This document shows positions 33,373 to 46,861 of a stretch of 64,000 nt of DNA, in pieces (position 1 is the stretch's first letter; each line of letters starts with the position of its first letter). The notes beneath the pieces are model-generated. The model was not told the origin of the DNA. It saw only the letters and a list, made by a program, of their open reading frames with translations, and made no database searches. Source of the DNA: Aplidium turbinatum (Eukaryota; Chordata; Ascidiacea; Aplousobranchia; Polyclinidae); assembly GCA_918807975.1 (NCBI GenBank), contig OU964919.1:12976001-13040000 (forward strand), written 5' to 3'. The position numbers and the translations under genes were made by a program.

Positions 33373-36300
33373 TCATTTCTTTTTGCCAGATGGCCGCTCA
33401 AACCCTTGCTTCATTCCGCCTGCCCGATTCGCCATGAACCTGTTCGCTGAAGCAGACTCTTGGACGAAGGCTGATTCCAAGTTCGTGGTGTCTTGATCAA
33501 CCAAGTGAGTATACTTCGTCCTACCAGATCGCCCGAAATTTTTGACCTGGGAAAAGGTTTGACAGTGAAAGAGAATGTATTAAGGCTAAAAAAATGGTCA
33601 TTTATGGCAAAAGACATATCCTCTATATATTCTTAAAACAATATAAATTATATAACTTACACCAATGTAACTGGTGTTGGTTATCAGCTTTTGAGAACGT
33701 GCTACAATAACGTACCACTTAAAGTTTTGCTTGCAAAGTAACTTTAAGTTTTAACGTTAAGTTTTCTTTCTGATAAGTGATTTTATATCGCTTTTTTGTT
33801 CGAATAATAGTTCCTGAGTATAAATCCTAGAATCCTTTGTTTGGTAGGGTACCAGTAAAACTCCTGCTCATTTTCACCCAGTAAATGGGTAGTCGCAGTT
33901 GTAGTATAGCAAAGTTACCTGCATAACCTTGGGCAGTACAGTCTTGTCAAAGTGATCCTCCAACGTGGGATTAGTGAAGTCTTGGGAGAAATTTTTCTCT
34001 TCTTTGTCCTGAAAGAAGAATACAATTGAATCGAAAAATTACAATAACGAAAAGATTAGTATTTAATATCCTATTCCAGTGGTTTTCAACCTTATTGGTG
34101 GAACAGAACCCAATGAAATATTCCAAAAGCTCGAGGATTGCCTTATGCAAAATACATCGTTTGATTAATGAAATTAAACTAAAATACTCATGTTCAGATT
34201 TATTTATGTACGATAAAAATACAAACTTATTACATTTATTCTCACAAAAAAATTCAATGAGAAACTTGAGCCTGTGTTTCTTGCACAAGTCTTTAATATT
34301 GGGTCGTGTGTTTGACAGACACACACGAAGTTCATCTTCAACAGACAGCAATTGTGCTTGCCTCTTGTGCTTGTCAGAGCTAAAAATCTCGGATTTGAAT
34401 GTAAACTTGCGGAATCCCTAAACTTACTGGCGGAACCTTAAGCTGGGTTTAGACTACGTGCGTTTTCCGTGCGTAAGCACTACGACAATACGCATCGCTC
34501 GATCCATCACACACAAGTGATTGGGACCGTTTACATTGCGTACGTATTTCGTGCGTTAAGGTGCGTCTACACGACGACTGTTTTCTTGCTTAAGCTAGCC
34601 AAACTTCTTGTTTGTTTAAGTTAATCGCAGTTTGTGCCGCTTACTTTTAAGAAAATGGGCGAGTAAGCAAGCCGTCGAGAAAAAATACGCTCCAGAGCGA
34701 AAAACTGGGCGCTTAAGTGAGTTCTCTTGCTTAGAAATGTTTTTCCCGCCAAAATCTCAGGTCTCCTCTCAGCTCAGTATCCAGACAGGGCAGGGCGGTA
34801 TCGTTAAAGGATTTCGTTAAGTTTTGATCCCAACCCGTTCTTATTAATGTTGCGGGCTGAACTGGCGGTGACCGTACTCAAAATAGCCCATAGATAGCAC
34901 AATATTTTCCAATTTCAAATCCAAAACAGGATCTCAGCAGAAAACCATTGCCATTGTACACCGGGTAATAAAAATAGCGGAGAAATGATCTTGCTGGTTG
35001 TCACCAGTCACCCACGCTGACACGAAATTCTGTTTCCAACATTTCAACCTCACTGAGGTGTCTGAATGCTTCAATAAGCAGTAGCCTAAATTGCGGGTTT
35101 GCATCCTTCGCTTTTTGCAGCATTTTTTACACAACTTCTGGGAAGCTATGACTGAAAGACTGCAACAACTTCAAATGCCAGCTTACACCAACTAGTTAAA
35201 GAACAGTCAGTTGCTTGGTCTACTCTGCTGTACTTTAGCGCGAACTGCTATGCTTTGGCGCGAACTTTTTAAAACGTGACGTCATTGGGGATTAGATAAT
35301 CACGTGACCGCGATTCAAGCGAGCAAAATCTTCGTCGAGATTGCCAGTGTAGACGAAACGAGCTTAATCACTAACTTAAGCAAGAATTTCTAAGCAAGAA
35401 CACTTTCTCGTGTAGACGCACCTTTAGGTCTCAGACAATCGCAAGCCGTCGCAAGCGATCCGAACTGAGTGGAAGCTGAAGCTGTCGCAACGAATCCTAG
35501 GTCGCGTATTTGCTAAGTCAGTCTAGGTAGTTTTGCGAAAAAAACACCGAGGTAGGTTAGTTTTTTGTGAAGTATTGATAGAAAAATTGCTTTTTACATC
35601 AAAAGTGACTTGTTGGGCAGATTTTGCTGAAGTTTAGACTTTTTGAAAGGGTTTTATTGTATTTTGAAGCAAGTAGATGCCTCTCAGTAGTGTTTTTCTT
35701 CGTCAAACTTAATTTATTTTTACATTCTTCAAGGTTTAGGCCACTGTTTTGAACTTGATTTTCGATAGATTGTTACACATAAAAAAATCTAAGCTATGAT
35801 TATGAAACTTATGTTATGAAAGTTATGAAGTAAATCAACCAGTGATCACCATGCTTATGTCATTATGAGAGCCTACCATAACCAGAAGGTGAGTAAAATG
35901 ACTAGTTGACTATCAAGTTCCTACTACCTAAATGTTATTTTAAAGTATGAAGCTAATGATCATACCAAATAGCCTACCTATTCTATATTTGGAAGTGCTG
36001 ATTATTTCACTTAAACCATTATGGTTTTGCCACCTTTTCTTTTTGCTGGCTTTATTGCTGTTTGGTTGTTGAATCTTTATCCTCTGACTGAAAAATCCTT
36101 GATAGGTTATTCCCGGTAGTTGCGCATGCCGGTACTTGTAGAGGCTTTTGACGCAATATCGCTTGATTTGCGTTTCAACAAAGAAAAATGAATTCAATTG
36201 AAGGCATATTTAACATTTAAAAGTCATCGCAAACGTGCTAGTTATGTCCAGTGGCAGATCTATAAAAATATTTGGGGGGACACCAAAGTTTAAAACAAAT

Positions 36301-39300
36301 GAAAATTTGTAATTCAACATAGACAATGCAAAAGTTCTGGGATGCTTGCCCCCCATAAAAGTTTACCTTGCTTTGGTTTCATGCACTTGAAGGCCTAATA
36401 ATGTATATTTTGTATCAAGACACACACGTTATATTTGACCAAGTTCATTAAAACGACTTCTATAGAAGTTTGTATCACAAATCTTGATTTTTAATTGAAG
36501 CTTTGTTTTAAACATTTTATCTTTTATCATGGCCACAAAGAGTGACTGGTGTTTTGAAGGCTTGTATAGTGCTGTGTTGGCTTTCAATAGAATTTTGAAA
36601 ATTTGCTAATGTGGTCCAAACTTCCCTTATAGTGTAGTAGGCCTACATGGCACATTTCACCTCATACATTGAAATAGGCCAAATTAGTTGTCAACTAGTT
36701 AAGTGAGCAATGTGTTTGTAGATTACTGCTATGCCGTTCCTAATTATACAACCTAGTTTATATTGGTTTCGTTGTAGGATGATACTTCGGCCCCAGAACC
36801 TCATACAATGATGATCTTATTTCAAATGCACATCTTGAGCATACTGCATAAAAACAAAGTGTAGCTGATAGTTGATACAATTGTCATTATTACCAAACAG
36901 TGCGAACACTATTTTGGCTTGTCCATTGTTCTTTGTAGACAAAATAAAGTAATATTCCTTCTCAGATCTTTATAGGCTATTTCTCTCAGTCACATATTGC
37001 TATGAACATAAAAACTGCATTTATGTGTATCTTCGTTGATTGTAATTTCATTTGTTTTGCAGATATGTTTGTGGTCTTATTGCACTCATGATGATTCTTC
37101 TGCTGTTGAAATTTGAAGTCTTGCCCTTTCCACATCAATATAAAGTCCATGATAAAGAATTTGAACTGCATAATCATTGTACTGTCATAGACATATATGA
37201 CACTATATCAGAATTAATACATTAGATTACACCTACTCTAGTATGATACAATATTTCAAAAGTATACATGTAGACTTGAGGTGTACATTTGCTTATAGCC
37301 TATTTCATTTTGTTTTTGTATTTCAGTTTTGAAGTTATGGGTTTTTATGGTTACTTTGACTATGTGTTTTATTACAATCACTTTTAAAATTAATTATTTT
37401 GAAGTCATTTGTTCTTATGATTACTTTGGCTGTGCATTTCATTACAATCACCCTTAAAGGAATTTGGTGGTAAGAACACACACATAACATATCATGTTAT
37501 AGTATGTGTTCTTAGGCATTACAATCGATTTGACAAAAGTATAATATTAACTGACATTATTCCATACATGTGTGACACAAACATGTCAATATAGAATATT
37601 GTAATTGCCATCATTAGGCAGATTAACACAAGAGAATTTGTTTACTGAAAATTATTTGTTGTGATGAATAACTGCCATTGCTGGCCTATAGATTTGTTGA
37701 TAAACAGCCAAAAATTGTCAACTATCATGGTGGTTTGTTATTATCAACATTGCTATTACAAAGAATTCTTTGTCCATATTTGTCATTGTTGTGACTTTGC
37801 AACCTTTTTAATTCTGTTAGTGCGATTTTATTTGCTTCTACCAAATTTGTAATATCTACTTTTTTCATTATTTGTGCATAGCCTATAAACAAGTATACAG
37901 AAAACTGCCAACATGCAAGAATACTATGTAAGTTTTGATTCGCTGGTGACAAATAAAGTTGAATTGCATTCAGTTTTTTTTGTTTTAGCCTATTAATATT
38001 TTATGAAAGCAGAAAATAAACAGATATTAAACTATAGCCTGTCATAATATTAGAAAATTTAGTCCGTCACAAATGGCAGTGATCTGTGAGATCTCATACA
38101 CCCTGTATTGTATAGTGTATATTTACACAAATATACAATTGCATTGCTCAGTGGTTTACATTGCCGGGATTTTTAGTGCTCTTTATGCTGAGTGCAAAGT
38201 AGGAAAGCAATTTTTAGCAGTAGACTTGTGGTATAGTTTTAACATTTAAATAAAGAAACCAATGTACTAAAAAGTCAACAAAGAATTCAATCCTCAAAGG
38301 TTGTTGAACAAAGATACCAAGGTCAGGGCTAAAATGGTTGGAATGCAAGGTCAATCTAATCAAAAAATATATAGCCCAGAAATAGACAGTTTAGTTTTCG
38401 AAGTGTTTGCTAAACATGAGTTTAGAATCCAAGGTTATTCTAAAAACATAGCCTGTCTAAAAATTCCAGTGGTACACTCTTGGTGTTGGTCCACATGTAA
38501 CAAAGTTTATTTTAACACAAGAACCCACTCGGTGCAATTAAATGTATCTGGCATTGCTTTAAAAATCTGGATGCCACTCTGCACTCCATATTGATAAGTA
38601 ATTTTTTTTTGGCTTTTCCATTCGCAATATATGACCCTCAAAAGTGTTCTACTTTGATATCATTGTGTGCTAATAGCTAGTGTAGTCTAGAGTTCAATTA
38701 CTTGTGTTATGAGCTTGTTTCTTTCTGTGAAAGTCATTTGTGCAGAGGAAGTAATACTCAACATGTATTGCAATTTGCAATGATCGCATTGACAGAACTG
38801 AAGTGATGTCAAGTAGATCAGCTGATTGACATCAATGTAGGGGAATAACCTATATTTTCAAAATGACGTAACACTGTACCCATGAAAACCGCAAGTAGTG
38901 TAAACGCGAGCTGTTTGAGACAACACGCACGTAAATCGCAACGCAACAAAACCGCACGTAAAACGCACGTAGTCTAAACCCAGCTTTAGGGTTCCGCGGA
39001 ACCCTGGTTGAAAACCACTGTCCCATTCCCACATGCCCAAGCGATGCTATTAATAGAAAGACAATACAAAAACATAACATCTTACCATAAAGAAAGCTCC
39101 GCGATGGTAGTATTTCTGTAAAAATTTGTATTTCCCCTTTTGAGCCATGTTAGTGATGATCCTGGGGTTAGCTCGAAGCCTAGCTCGCCTCTCCTCTTCT
39201 GTGAGATTTCGCATCGCTTCAGCTTCTTCTTTCTCCCTGGCGAGTCTGAAATGGAAGGGATTTTTGTCGCATCTAGGATTATGTCTGGTTGGTGAAGAGA

Positions 39301-42300
39301 TTTAGTTAAAGTGGGGGAGGTAATGGATCAAATCTTTGTGTCCACGTTCGATCATGTCACGAAGTGTCTTGCTAAGACTAGGCCATTGTTGATGACGTCA
39401 TTTTCCATAAAGTGTTCAATTCAGTGGCAAGCTTCCACTGAATCTCTTCCAACTAAGTAGCTTGAATATATTGGTAATTTTATCATATCCACAACGTGTT
39501 AATGTTATACCAAATGCAGCTACTATTCACGAAAACCTTAAAACGCTGACTCATCCTTAATTGGGAACATCAGAAGGTTCTTATTCAAATAGAATATGTT
39601 AAAATAAACATGAAAACACGTTATTATTATATTATATTTATTAAAAAAAAATCAATCTGCTGTCACATCACCAACTTTCCAAACTAAAAGTCAAACTTTC
39701 GCTGTCTAGACTACGTCACCAACTTACGCCTCACGCTCGTCCCGATCACGCTTGATTCGTTTCAGTTCTCGAACTTTCCACGCTTCGTATTCCGCTTCGT
39801 CATTTCCGTCGTCCGAGTCCACAGCTCCCAGAGCCGCTTCTAGGTTTCCTCTTGCTGCAGATTCCGCCTCTAACTCAGCTCGGGCTTCTTTCTCCACCAA
39901 CTGCAGAAAGACAGGATGTAAAAGTTGGGAAAGGAGATGAAGGAAGATTGAGTTATATCTTATGCACGCACTGTGCAGTAGAAATATATGACTATGTACT
40001 AAATATATGTATATATATATATATTATATATTATATATATTATAATATATATATAATATTATATATATATATAATATATAATTATATATATAATATTATA
40101 TATAATATATTATATATATATGTACTAAATATATGACATACTCTCCCGACGTCGCTCGCAACCGTTGAACGTCTCTGCTCTCGGGGGATAAGCCGCTCCC
40201 GGCGGGCTGAACGAATTGCGTTTGGACAACAAGAACTGCTTCAAAAACTCGGCAGTTCATTGCGATTTAAGACGCCCTCAACGTTGGTCCGGGAATGAGC
40301 CCAAATTAACAGCAACATCATCATCACAAATCAGCATAAAACAACGAGATTTTTGATTCCTTCGTAAAATTATCAAGGCGCCGATCGAACGAAAATGGAA
40401 GACGCCTTAAAAATACTTTGATTGTGTATCTTCTTCTTTCTTCCGCAGCTAGCTTGGCCTCTTCTTCCAGTTTTCTTTGTTTCTCTTCCTCCTTCTCTCG
40501 CTCTTGAATGGTAAGCCGATCCTTCCTGTCAAAAGAACAAACGCTCACAGCAACCTCAATGCAATTGAACAGTGGATAGCAAAACACAAATTTACTTATC
40601 TTAATAAAAGACAAGTGGGATGTTTACATGTGCATCGTAAGGAGGCAATAGTTTCACCTGGTTAATCGGCATGAATTGTTTAACACGATGCATTTCTCTA
40701 TGTTGATGAATTGCATGTTATTGTGAGGTAAGCTTATTCTGTATCGTACTTACTGCATTATAGAATCTGATTGGTAAATAAGTGATTTCTCTCCTCCTAA
40801 CAGAATAGATATTCACAAGTTTTTACAAATACAAGGCACTTACTTTCTGACAAACACTGGTTTAAGTCGCGGGGCATCGTCATCTTCGGAATCAGAGTAA
40901 TCTGACTCCTCTTCACTGCTGTACTCTTCCTCATCATCCATTTTGTCCTCTTCTTCCTTATCTTCCACTTTTGAATCAGTAGGAAGAGCAAGCAGTTCTT
41001 CTGCGTCATCCTGCCTGGCACGAACGCGCTCTCTCAACCTCGCACGTCGAGACTCAATTTCCTGTCAAAAATAGAAATGACAACTTCATGTTGGGCAAGC
41101 AAGTTCTTCATTTAGACAAGGGCAAACTACATGTAAGATAGACAAAACTGCACCCTGCATGGAGCCAGGATTAAGTAAACACGAAAGTAGACGGCAAAGT
41201 ATCTTCTTTAATCGCATTTAAGTCATACTATGCTCTCCGGATAAAAATCTTAGCAAAACTTAAAGCCCTTTGACACACAGCATGTCACTTGAAAAAGTTT
41301 TAGTATATGACATACTGAGGATTCAAACCCACGCACAAGTCGCACATCAAGCAAAAACCAAGAGTTAGTTAGCAAATGTTTCGCTTGTGTGCAAAAACCC
41401 GTCACTGTGATGCTGATTTAACTTTTATCACGGAATTCATATCTTTTTGCTTATTTTTTTTCATTTTCCACCCAAACTCTACATCTTTCTAATCATCACA
41501 TGAACTTACATCCTCATCAAGCTCCCCTTCATCACTGCTCTCCTCTTCATTCATCGGGATTGTGATGGGACGAGAAGGTCTTTTCACCTCTTGATCTGAG
41601 GCCTCTGAATCGGATCCTCCTGAGATCACCTCAGGTTCATGAACACGTCTTCTTCGGATTCTGAGCAAATAGTTAGATATTTGCAATATATACCGTATAT
41701 ATAAAAAGATACAATTTACATCAGGCAAGCAAGGCAGAGCAACACGACAGGATTGAGCATTATAAAAATGTAATACACATATTTACAAGCAATATGAGCA
41801 GTCTAACGTTTTCGGCTTAACCTAAGCCCTCATCAGAAATTTTGAAAATATTCGTAATACACAGCATTACTATAAAAAATAGCCTGCTAGCATTCTAATC
41901 AAAGTTATGTTGTTTGAAACTTAGCCAAACTCCTGTTCCAATACAGACGATTTTTGACAAACAATTTTTCCACAAAGATCAGAAACAATCTTTCCATAGA
42001 TTTAAATCAGTTTCTTGCAGATAAAAGGATTGAGAAGTTATTGACAACATTTTATAATGATACAGTGTAACCTAGCTGTCAGGATGAAGTACAAATTAAT
42101 TAAAAATGTTCATGTTCATTAAATGTGACAATCAGAAAAAGAAATGGATGAGAAAAGATTAAAATACTTCCTTGTGACTTAACAGATACCACTGATAAAG
42201 CAATGCATCTTATCCTTAGCTCACATGCATCATGCAAGCAGTCACTTGAAAAAGTTCCTGCTCTAATACAAATTACCGATGCTACTTTAAGTAAAACTTG

Positions 42301-43950
42301 AACGAATAAACCGACTTTGGCTGAGAGTAAATTCAGATTTAATAACCACTACAATAAGAGTGAGCAGAGCATGCAAAAAGTCCTTTCTAAAGCATATAGG
42401 ATTTAATACACTAATTTCACTGTATTGCGAATGACAACGTTTTACCTTTCCTCAGCATCCATTTGTTCTCCGCGTTGCATCAGTCTTCGTAGTCTCCGAT
42501 CGTCGAGGTTTTTCATCTCATCACTCCTGTCTTGTTCTTCATACATCTTACGTTGCTGGTGGATATGCGAGGCAACATCCATGTCTTCCTCATCTGACAC
42601 CATGTCTGACTTGATGAACTAAGATCGAAAGTACGTTACACGTGTTTTAACATCTATTTAAAATAGTTGTTTGTCTGCAAAAACATTTTTTTATAAAGGT
42701 GCGGTAGACAATTTGCCATACTGTATCAACATATAAATTATAAAACAAAGTAACACATGATGCATGGGTTCCAGAAATGGTCGATTTATCTTTTCACTTT
42801 GTAGTGATTTGAAATATGTACTGGCAAATCATGTAGTGTAAATTGGTTTTTCATATCCCCAATGCTGCACACATTCTTTTTAAAAATCTATTTTAAAAGT
42901 TACATGTACATCAATTCGAACTGATCCAAGTCTACCTGCTTTAAAAGTTTAATGCCACATCATCAAATTTAAAGATACGTCTGAATAAAATCATATGTAT
43001 GAAAAACTTCAAATGAATGCTTGTATTAAATGCTTTAAAACATTGAAATATGTTAAACTAATATTTTCCAAAAACGTTTCTCATTGAATAGTTTATTTGA
43101 ATCAAGATTAGTAGAAATCTAAAAGATATCAATCAGGATAGCAGGAAAATCTTTCTTACTTTATTGTCATCTTCATCAGAATCCTCCTCTTCATTGGCCC
43201 ATTCTGGTCGCTTCCCAGCAACATAACGCCGAACATGTACCTTTTCCATAGATATTTCACCTGGAACGTGAGCACATATGAGTTAATACAGTAGTTTTGC
43301 ATCTTCCATCTCCAATGAGTAGACCTCGGTGATGCTAAAGATCTGGTGATATAATATCACAGAGATGTACAACAACACATGCTAGGTTTCATGAAAAAAA
43401 AAACTTCCAAACTTTTACACGATTTTTGTGTGATTGTGTTATAGCTCGTTAGTTTCCAAATTTGTTTGTTTAAAATCGTGAAGGGTATATATAGGCTACC
43501 AATTGGTAATGCAACAATGTCGTTAAGTGAGAGTAAGTTCAACTGTCACCTGTTTCAAGTGAAAGGTTAGATTTAACATTAAGTTTGATAAATCGTTGTA
43601 GTCCTGTAGTTATAGTATAAAACCATAAATATAAATTTATATTATTTTTATATTTTTTATATTATCATTTGAAACATAACCTGGCTACTTTTGATGAATG
43701 GTATCAGTTTAAATTTCTAAAATTTTACCACCTCATTAAATATTCACCAAGCAAAGCTTCACCCACAAAATTAGATATAAATTTTGAACGTTTCCAACAC
43801 AAAATTGTGAGAACATGAATAATGTCTTGTGAAACAACTATATATTCAATTACCTTTTCTATTTTTTACTGGAACAGCACCAGCTGTGAACATGATTGGT
43901 TGAGGCTTGGACGCCTCTTCTAAAATGTGCTCTTGTCCCAGTGTAAACAT
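33373..43950 (-). CDS. MFAP1: MFAP1, spliceosome-associated protein
   Basis: Ten - strand exons join in phase to 481 aa (human MFAP1 is 439): 43854-43950, 43160-43260, 42446-42618, 41510-41660, 40844-41061, 40417-40525, 39728-39900, 39086-39245, 33919-34008 and 33373-33546 (stop 33373-33375). Start ATG is at 43948-43950. The N-terminus reads [20 protein letters not shown], then [11 protein letters not shown]. The acidic middle includes [20 protein letters not shown]. The conserved C-terminal block has [75 protein letters not shown] and [22 protein letters not shown]1 is a nuclear component of the spliceosome B complex, working with PRP38 in pre-mRNA splicing. Most of the chain is charged and probably helical. 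The eighth intron (34009-39085) is grossly enlarged by nested transposons. Confidence 0.96.
34559..35423. mobile_element. Second Harbinger-like element, innermost
   Basis: AGGTGCGTCTACACGA and its exact complement form the ends, with related 'ttcttgcttaag' subterminal repeats. TTA duplications lie at 34556-34558 and 35424-35426. 865 bp, no transposase. It interrupts the left part of element 34441-38985. Confidence 0.85.
36061..36167 (-). mobile_element. tRNA-derived SINE, family A (tail fragment)
   Basis: 'tttggttgttgaatctttat', 'ccttgataggttattcccgg' and 'acttgtagaggcttttgacg' match the tails of the full copies. It is inside element 34441-38985, a further level of nesting. Confidence 0.75.
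39988..40135. repeat. AT microsatellite
   Basis: About 150 bp of imperfect TA repeats (tatatatatatt..) in MFAP1 intron 6, between exons 40417-40525 and 39728-39900. Confidence 0.9.
41801..41836 (-). ncRNA. Hammerhead-ribozyme-like motif
   Basis: The - strand reads CTGATGA, one extra G, the stem GGCTTA/TAAGCC closing a short loop, then GAAAACGTTAGAC. The core, stem II and GAAA are all present; stem I pairing is not evident. In MFAP1 intron 3. Similar motifs are known from Penelope-like element terminal repeats. Confidence 0.4.
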
Positions 43951-44962
43951 AATTGCTGCTACAATGGACTTGTTAACAATAAGAAAATGTGCAACCCTAC
44001 AAATCAATTATATTATTATATATACGTATATACTTTTTATTGTTTCGTTAAAAATGAAAAACCATTAAACACTACTTAAACATTAGTTAATCGTATCAAA
44101 CATTTCCCGACATTTTGATACGATTATAATGATTGATACATTTAACCAATTTGCTCAAGAAAAGAGGTTTATTGTAATCAGGCGTCATTGTTGGGAATGT
44201 GCGGTGATAACTCGCTTGCATTGGGCTTCACATCTGTATGGTGTAAATCTACAACTGTTTGCATGTCTAATTAAACTGGGAGGAGTTTATTAGTGCTTTG
44301 TTGAATAATACCGTGTATTGCCAGCGCTCGATTGTACAATCAATTCATTTTTCTGTAAACTACGGCAATCGGACTCTATCTTTAATGATCTCTGTGGCAT
44401 TACAAGACGAACTTTGACCACCTGTGTCTTTGTTTCAAGCATGTTATTTTTGGATCTGTTGCAGTGTGATCATTTCCTTTGTCCATTCTTTCGCCTTAAG
44501 TCCAGCTGTGAAAAGATTAGATCTGTGTGGCGCAAGGTCTTGCGCATGAGATTACAGCATGGGATTACAGTCGCTTGTTTTTCTTTTAATGACACTTTTT
44601 TTTAATTGCTATTGCACATGACAAGCAGATATGCAAAAGAAAAAAGGAACATTCTCCTTTTGCTTACCGGAAAAGATTTGTCACGTGACTCATTCTTTGT
44701 CCAGATATTTTTAAGCAAAGGCAATGATACGATAAAATAAATGAAGTATGCAAACGAGATGCAAATCCTGATACACTTATTTGATGTATTCCTTTAAGTG
44801 GGATACGTTAAACCAATAGTTTTACTTAACGTTAGATAGGATTTGGCTTCGGATTTCAGATTTTGATACCATAAAACAATTGATACGTTTAAGCAGTATG
44901 CACTTGTAGGGTTTTGCCTATTCTAACTCCCCTAGTGTAGGGTTTGGCTATTGAGACTCTAA
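43951..44962. other. Upstream of MFAP1: promoter region, unresolved
   Basis: Should contain the MFAP1 5' UTR and promoter. Two frames (about 44318-44605) show no domain. No core element that I can defend. Confidence 0.35.
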
Positions 44963-45204
44963 GGGCGGAATTCAGATTTGCATCTCAAAATAAGTCAGTG
45001 TTATGCGTAAGTCAGACTTATATAGGCCAGGCTTATACGAGAAGCTTATTTGCGATGCAGAAACTCGACTTACGCGCGACTTATATAAGACCGTATTAAG
45101 CCTCTTTGTTTTCGCGCGAAAGAGAAATTGCTATAGCAACTATTTGGTTGAGGTAATGAAGCGTGAAACTGAAGGCTGTAAAGCTGAGCTACATTCCTTC
45201 TGAA

Positions 45205-45492
45205 CCACCAAATAAGGCAATGTTGTGCTTTAAACTCACAACTAGAAAAAAGCACTTTTTTATGATGTTGAAATACGTTATAGTTACATCAGTAAGTCGT
45301 TCGTTAACTAACGTAGATGCCAAGTAATCCATGACGCAACAGATCTAGCTCAAAAAGTTCATTCACAAGCAAGGAATACTCATTTAACAATGAAACAACG
45401 TAAAACAACGTTATGCCAATATGCACATGGCTTTCGTTTACAATAATTCATAAATTTGAAAGAATCAGGTTACTCAAGTTATTTTTGATGCC
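45205..45492 (+). repeat. Direct repeat inside Harbinger, copy 1
   Basis: Matches 46560-46861 over nearly its whole length ('gtagatgccaagtaatccat', 'gacgcaacagatct', 'ttatttttgatgcct'), about 85-90% by eye. Confidence 0.8.
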
Positions 45493-45506
45493 TAAATAGG
45501 AAAGTT

Positions 45507-45650
45507 TTGACTTTGCTTGCACAATCATGGCCAGGATTGACACATGATGCGGGGATTTTTGACAACAGCATCATTCGAGATAAATTTGAGAATGGAGAAA
45601 TTGATGGAATCCTATTGGGTGACAATGGGTATGCACCGAGAAATACGCGC
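45507..45650 (+). pseudogene. Harbinger transposase fragment, DDE region
   Basis: SWPGLTHDAGIFDNSIIRDK and then GILLGDNGYAP match the catalytic D-containing blocks of HARBI1-type transposases (WPGSxHDxxIxxxS...LLGDxGY). Only about 45 codons remain before the frame runs into the inverted N-terminal segment. Confidence 0.8.
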
Positions 45651-45821
45651 CACAATTCTGCAAACAGAACTTTGACTAACCCCGCCCAAGTCGCCATCGC
45701 TTCTCTGGAAATGGCCAGTTGCAAAAAATCGAAGGCTTATCAATAGCTGCAGTATGGGCGGTATTGCATGCGATCGGGCTGTCAACGTTTCGTCATTTTT
45801 AAACAATTCAAAGAGTTCCAT
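45612..45821 (-). pseudogene. Harbinger transposase fragment, N-terminal region, inverted
   Basis: RSHAIPPILQLLISLRFFAT and GDLGGVSQSSVCRIV are the N-terminal LRFLATG..GVSxSSVSRIV blocks of Harbinger transposases, here on the opposite strand to the DDE piece. Confidence 0.8.
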
Positions 45822-46103
45822 AGTTGCAGTTTTGCTAAGACGGAAACGTTGACAAAACTGCTTGTCGCTAAGTTGAATAAAAGGATCTGCATGATCGCGA
45901 ACAGGCCTTTCAATGTGAATATTTGCATAGCCTACTCTTCATCGAAGAGTTGCCTAAAAGCAATGGTTTGCAAATTTGTGAGAAAACGAAAATACAATTA
46001 TATGCAATAATATACTGTGACCTAAGTATCAAACCAAAACCTGTGTCAATAACGCCAAGTTTCAGATGGACTAACTAACCCTAACTTTTTCAGCTGATCT
46101 GTG

Positions 46104-46192
46104 CCCAGACAGCAAGATTTGTCATTTTAACATTGATTCAACGCCTGCAGACGTTGAATCAATGTAAATATAACGGGTTTTGCTCTCTGGGT
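46104..46192. mobile_element. Palindromic MITE family P
   Basis: 'cccagacagcaaga', 'aacattgattcaacgcctgc', 'agacgttgaatcaatgtaaa' and 'tgctctctggg'. Inserted in the Harbinger element. Confidence 0.75.
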
Positions 46193-46559
46193 GGTCCTTT
46201 CAGTAGAGCTGTTCGCGTTAAAAACTTTAGTTAAATCTTTCCTCGCTTGATTATCTTGGAAAGGCTTTTTTATCATTTTTTTTATTTATTTTCCACCACT
46301 GGAAAGTCTTTGATGAGGTCAATAAGCAGTTGGCGTTCAGAATCGTTGTAATTAAATCCTCTTGGTATTTTTATTGAAATAAGAAATGATAATGCAATTT
46401 ACAATAAAGGGTTACGGGAATTTGTATAAACTATGTTTATCTAAAAGCGCAGTAAACTCCCTCATCAAGTTGCTCACTGAATTTAAAGCAGTAGTTCATA
46501 TCTTAGCGATAGTTAACTGACGCGAAGAAGTGTTTGCGTATAGCTGAGCTATATTCATG

Positions 46560-46861
46560 AATGCTAAATCAACAAATAATGCAATGTTGTGCTATTTAAA
46601 TCTACAACTAGAAAAAAGTCGTTTTTTGTGACGTTGAAATAGAAACGTTGTAGTTGCATCAGTAAGTTGTCAGTTAACGTAGATGCCAAGTAATCCATGA
46701 CGCAACAGATCTGGCACAAAAATTTCCTTCACAAGCAAGTAATACTCATTAAGCACTGAAACAACGTTAAGATAACGTTATGCCAATACGCACATGGTTT
46801 TCGTTTGCAATAATTAATCAATTTGAAAGAATCAGATAACTCAGGTTATTTTTGATGCCTT
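46560..46861 (+). repeat. Direct repeat inside Harbinger, copy 2
   Basis: Partner of 45205-45492. Confidence 0.8.

Larger units (their letters stand above)
34441..38985. mobile_element. PIF/Harbinger-like element nested in hAT
   Basis: AGCTGGGTTTAGACTACGTG starts the left end; the right end is its exact complement for 26 bp and similar for 34. TTA flanks both sides (34438-34440 and 38986-38988), the 3-bp duplication typical of PIF/Harbinger. Size 4,545 bp including the inner element 34559-35423 and a SINE fragment. I see no transposase domain, so superfamily assignment rests on the duplication only. Confidence 0.85.
34077..39020. mobile_element. hAT element (outer shell of nested insertions)
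   Basis: Termini CAGTGGTTTTCAACC and GGTTGAAAACCACTG are exact 15-bp inverted repeats. Target duplications are TCCTATTC (34069-34076) and TCCCATTC (39021-39028), one mismatch. Without its passengers the element is about 396 bp. On the - strand at about 34270-34400 it keeps [20 protein letters not shown] followed by DLCKKH, the C-terminal end of hAT/ZBED-type transposases. It fills MFAP1 intron 8, which would be about 125 bp without it. Confidence 0.9.

Noticed and set aside
34026-34421. 131-codon frame on the + strand
   Set aside because: It is the complement of the hAT transposase C-terminal remnant, which reads convincingly on the - strand.
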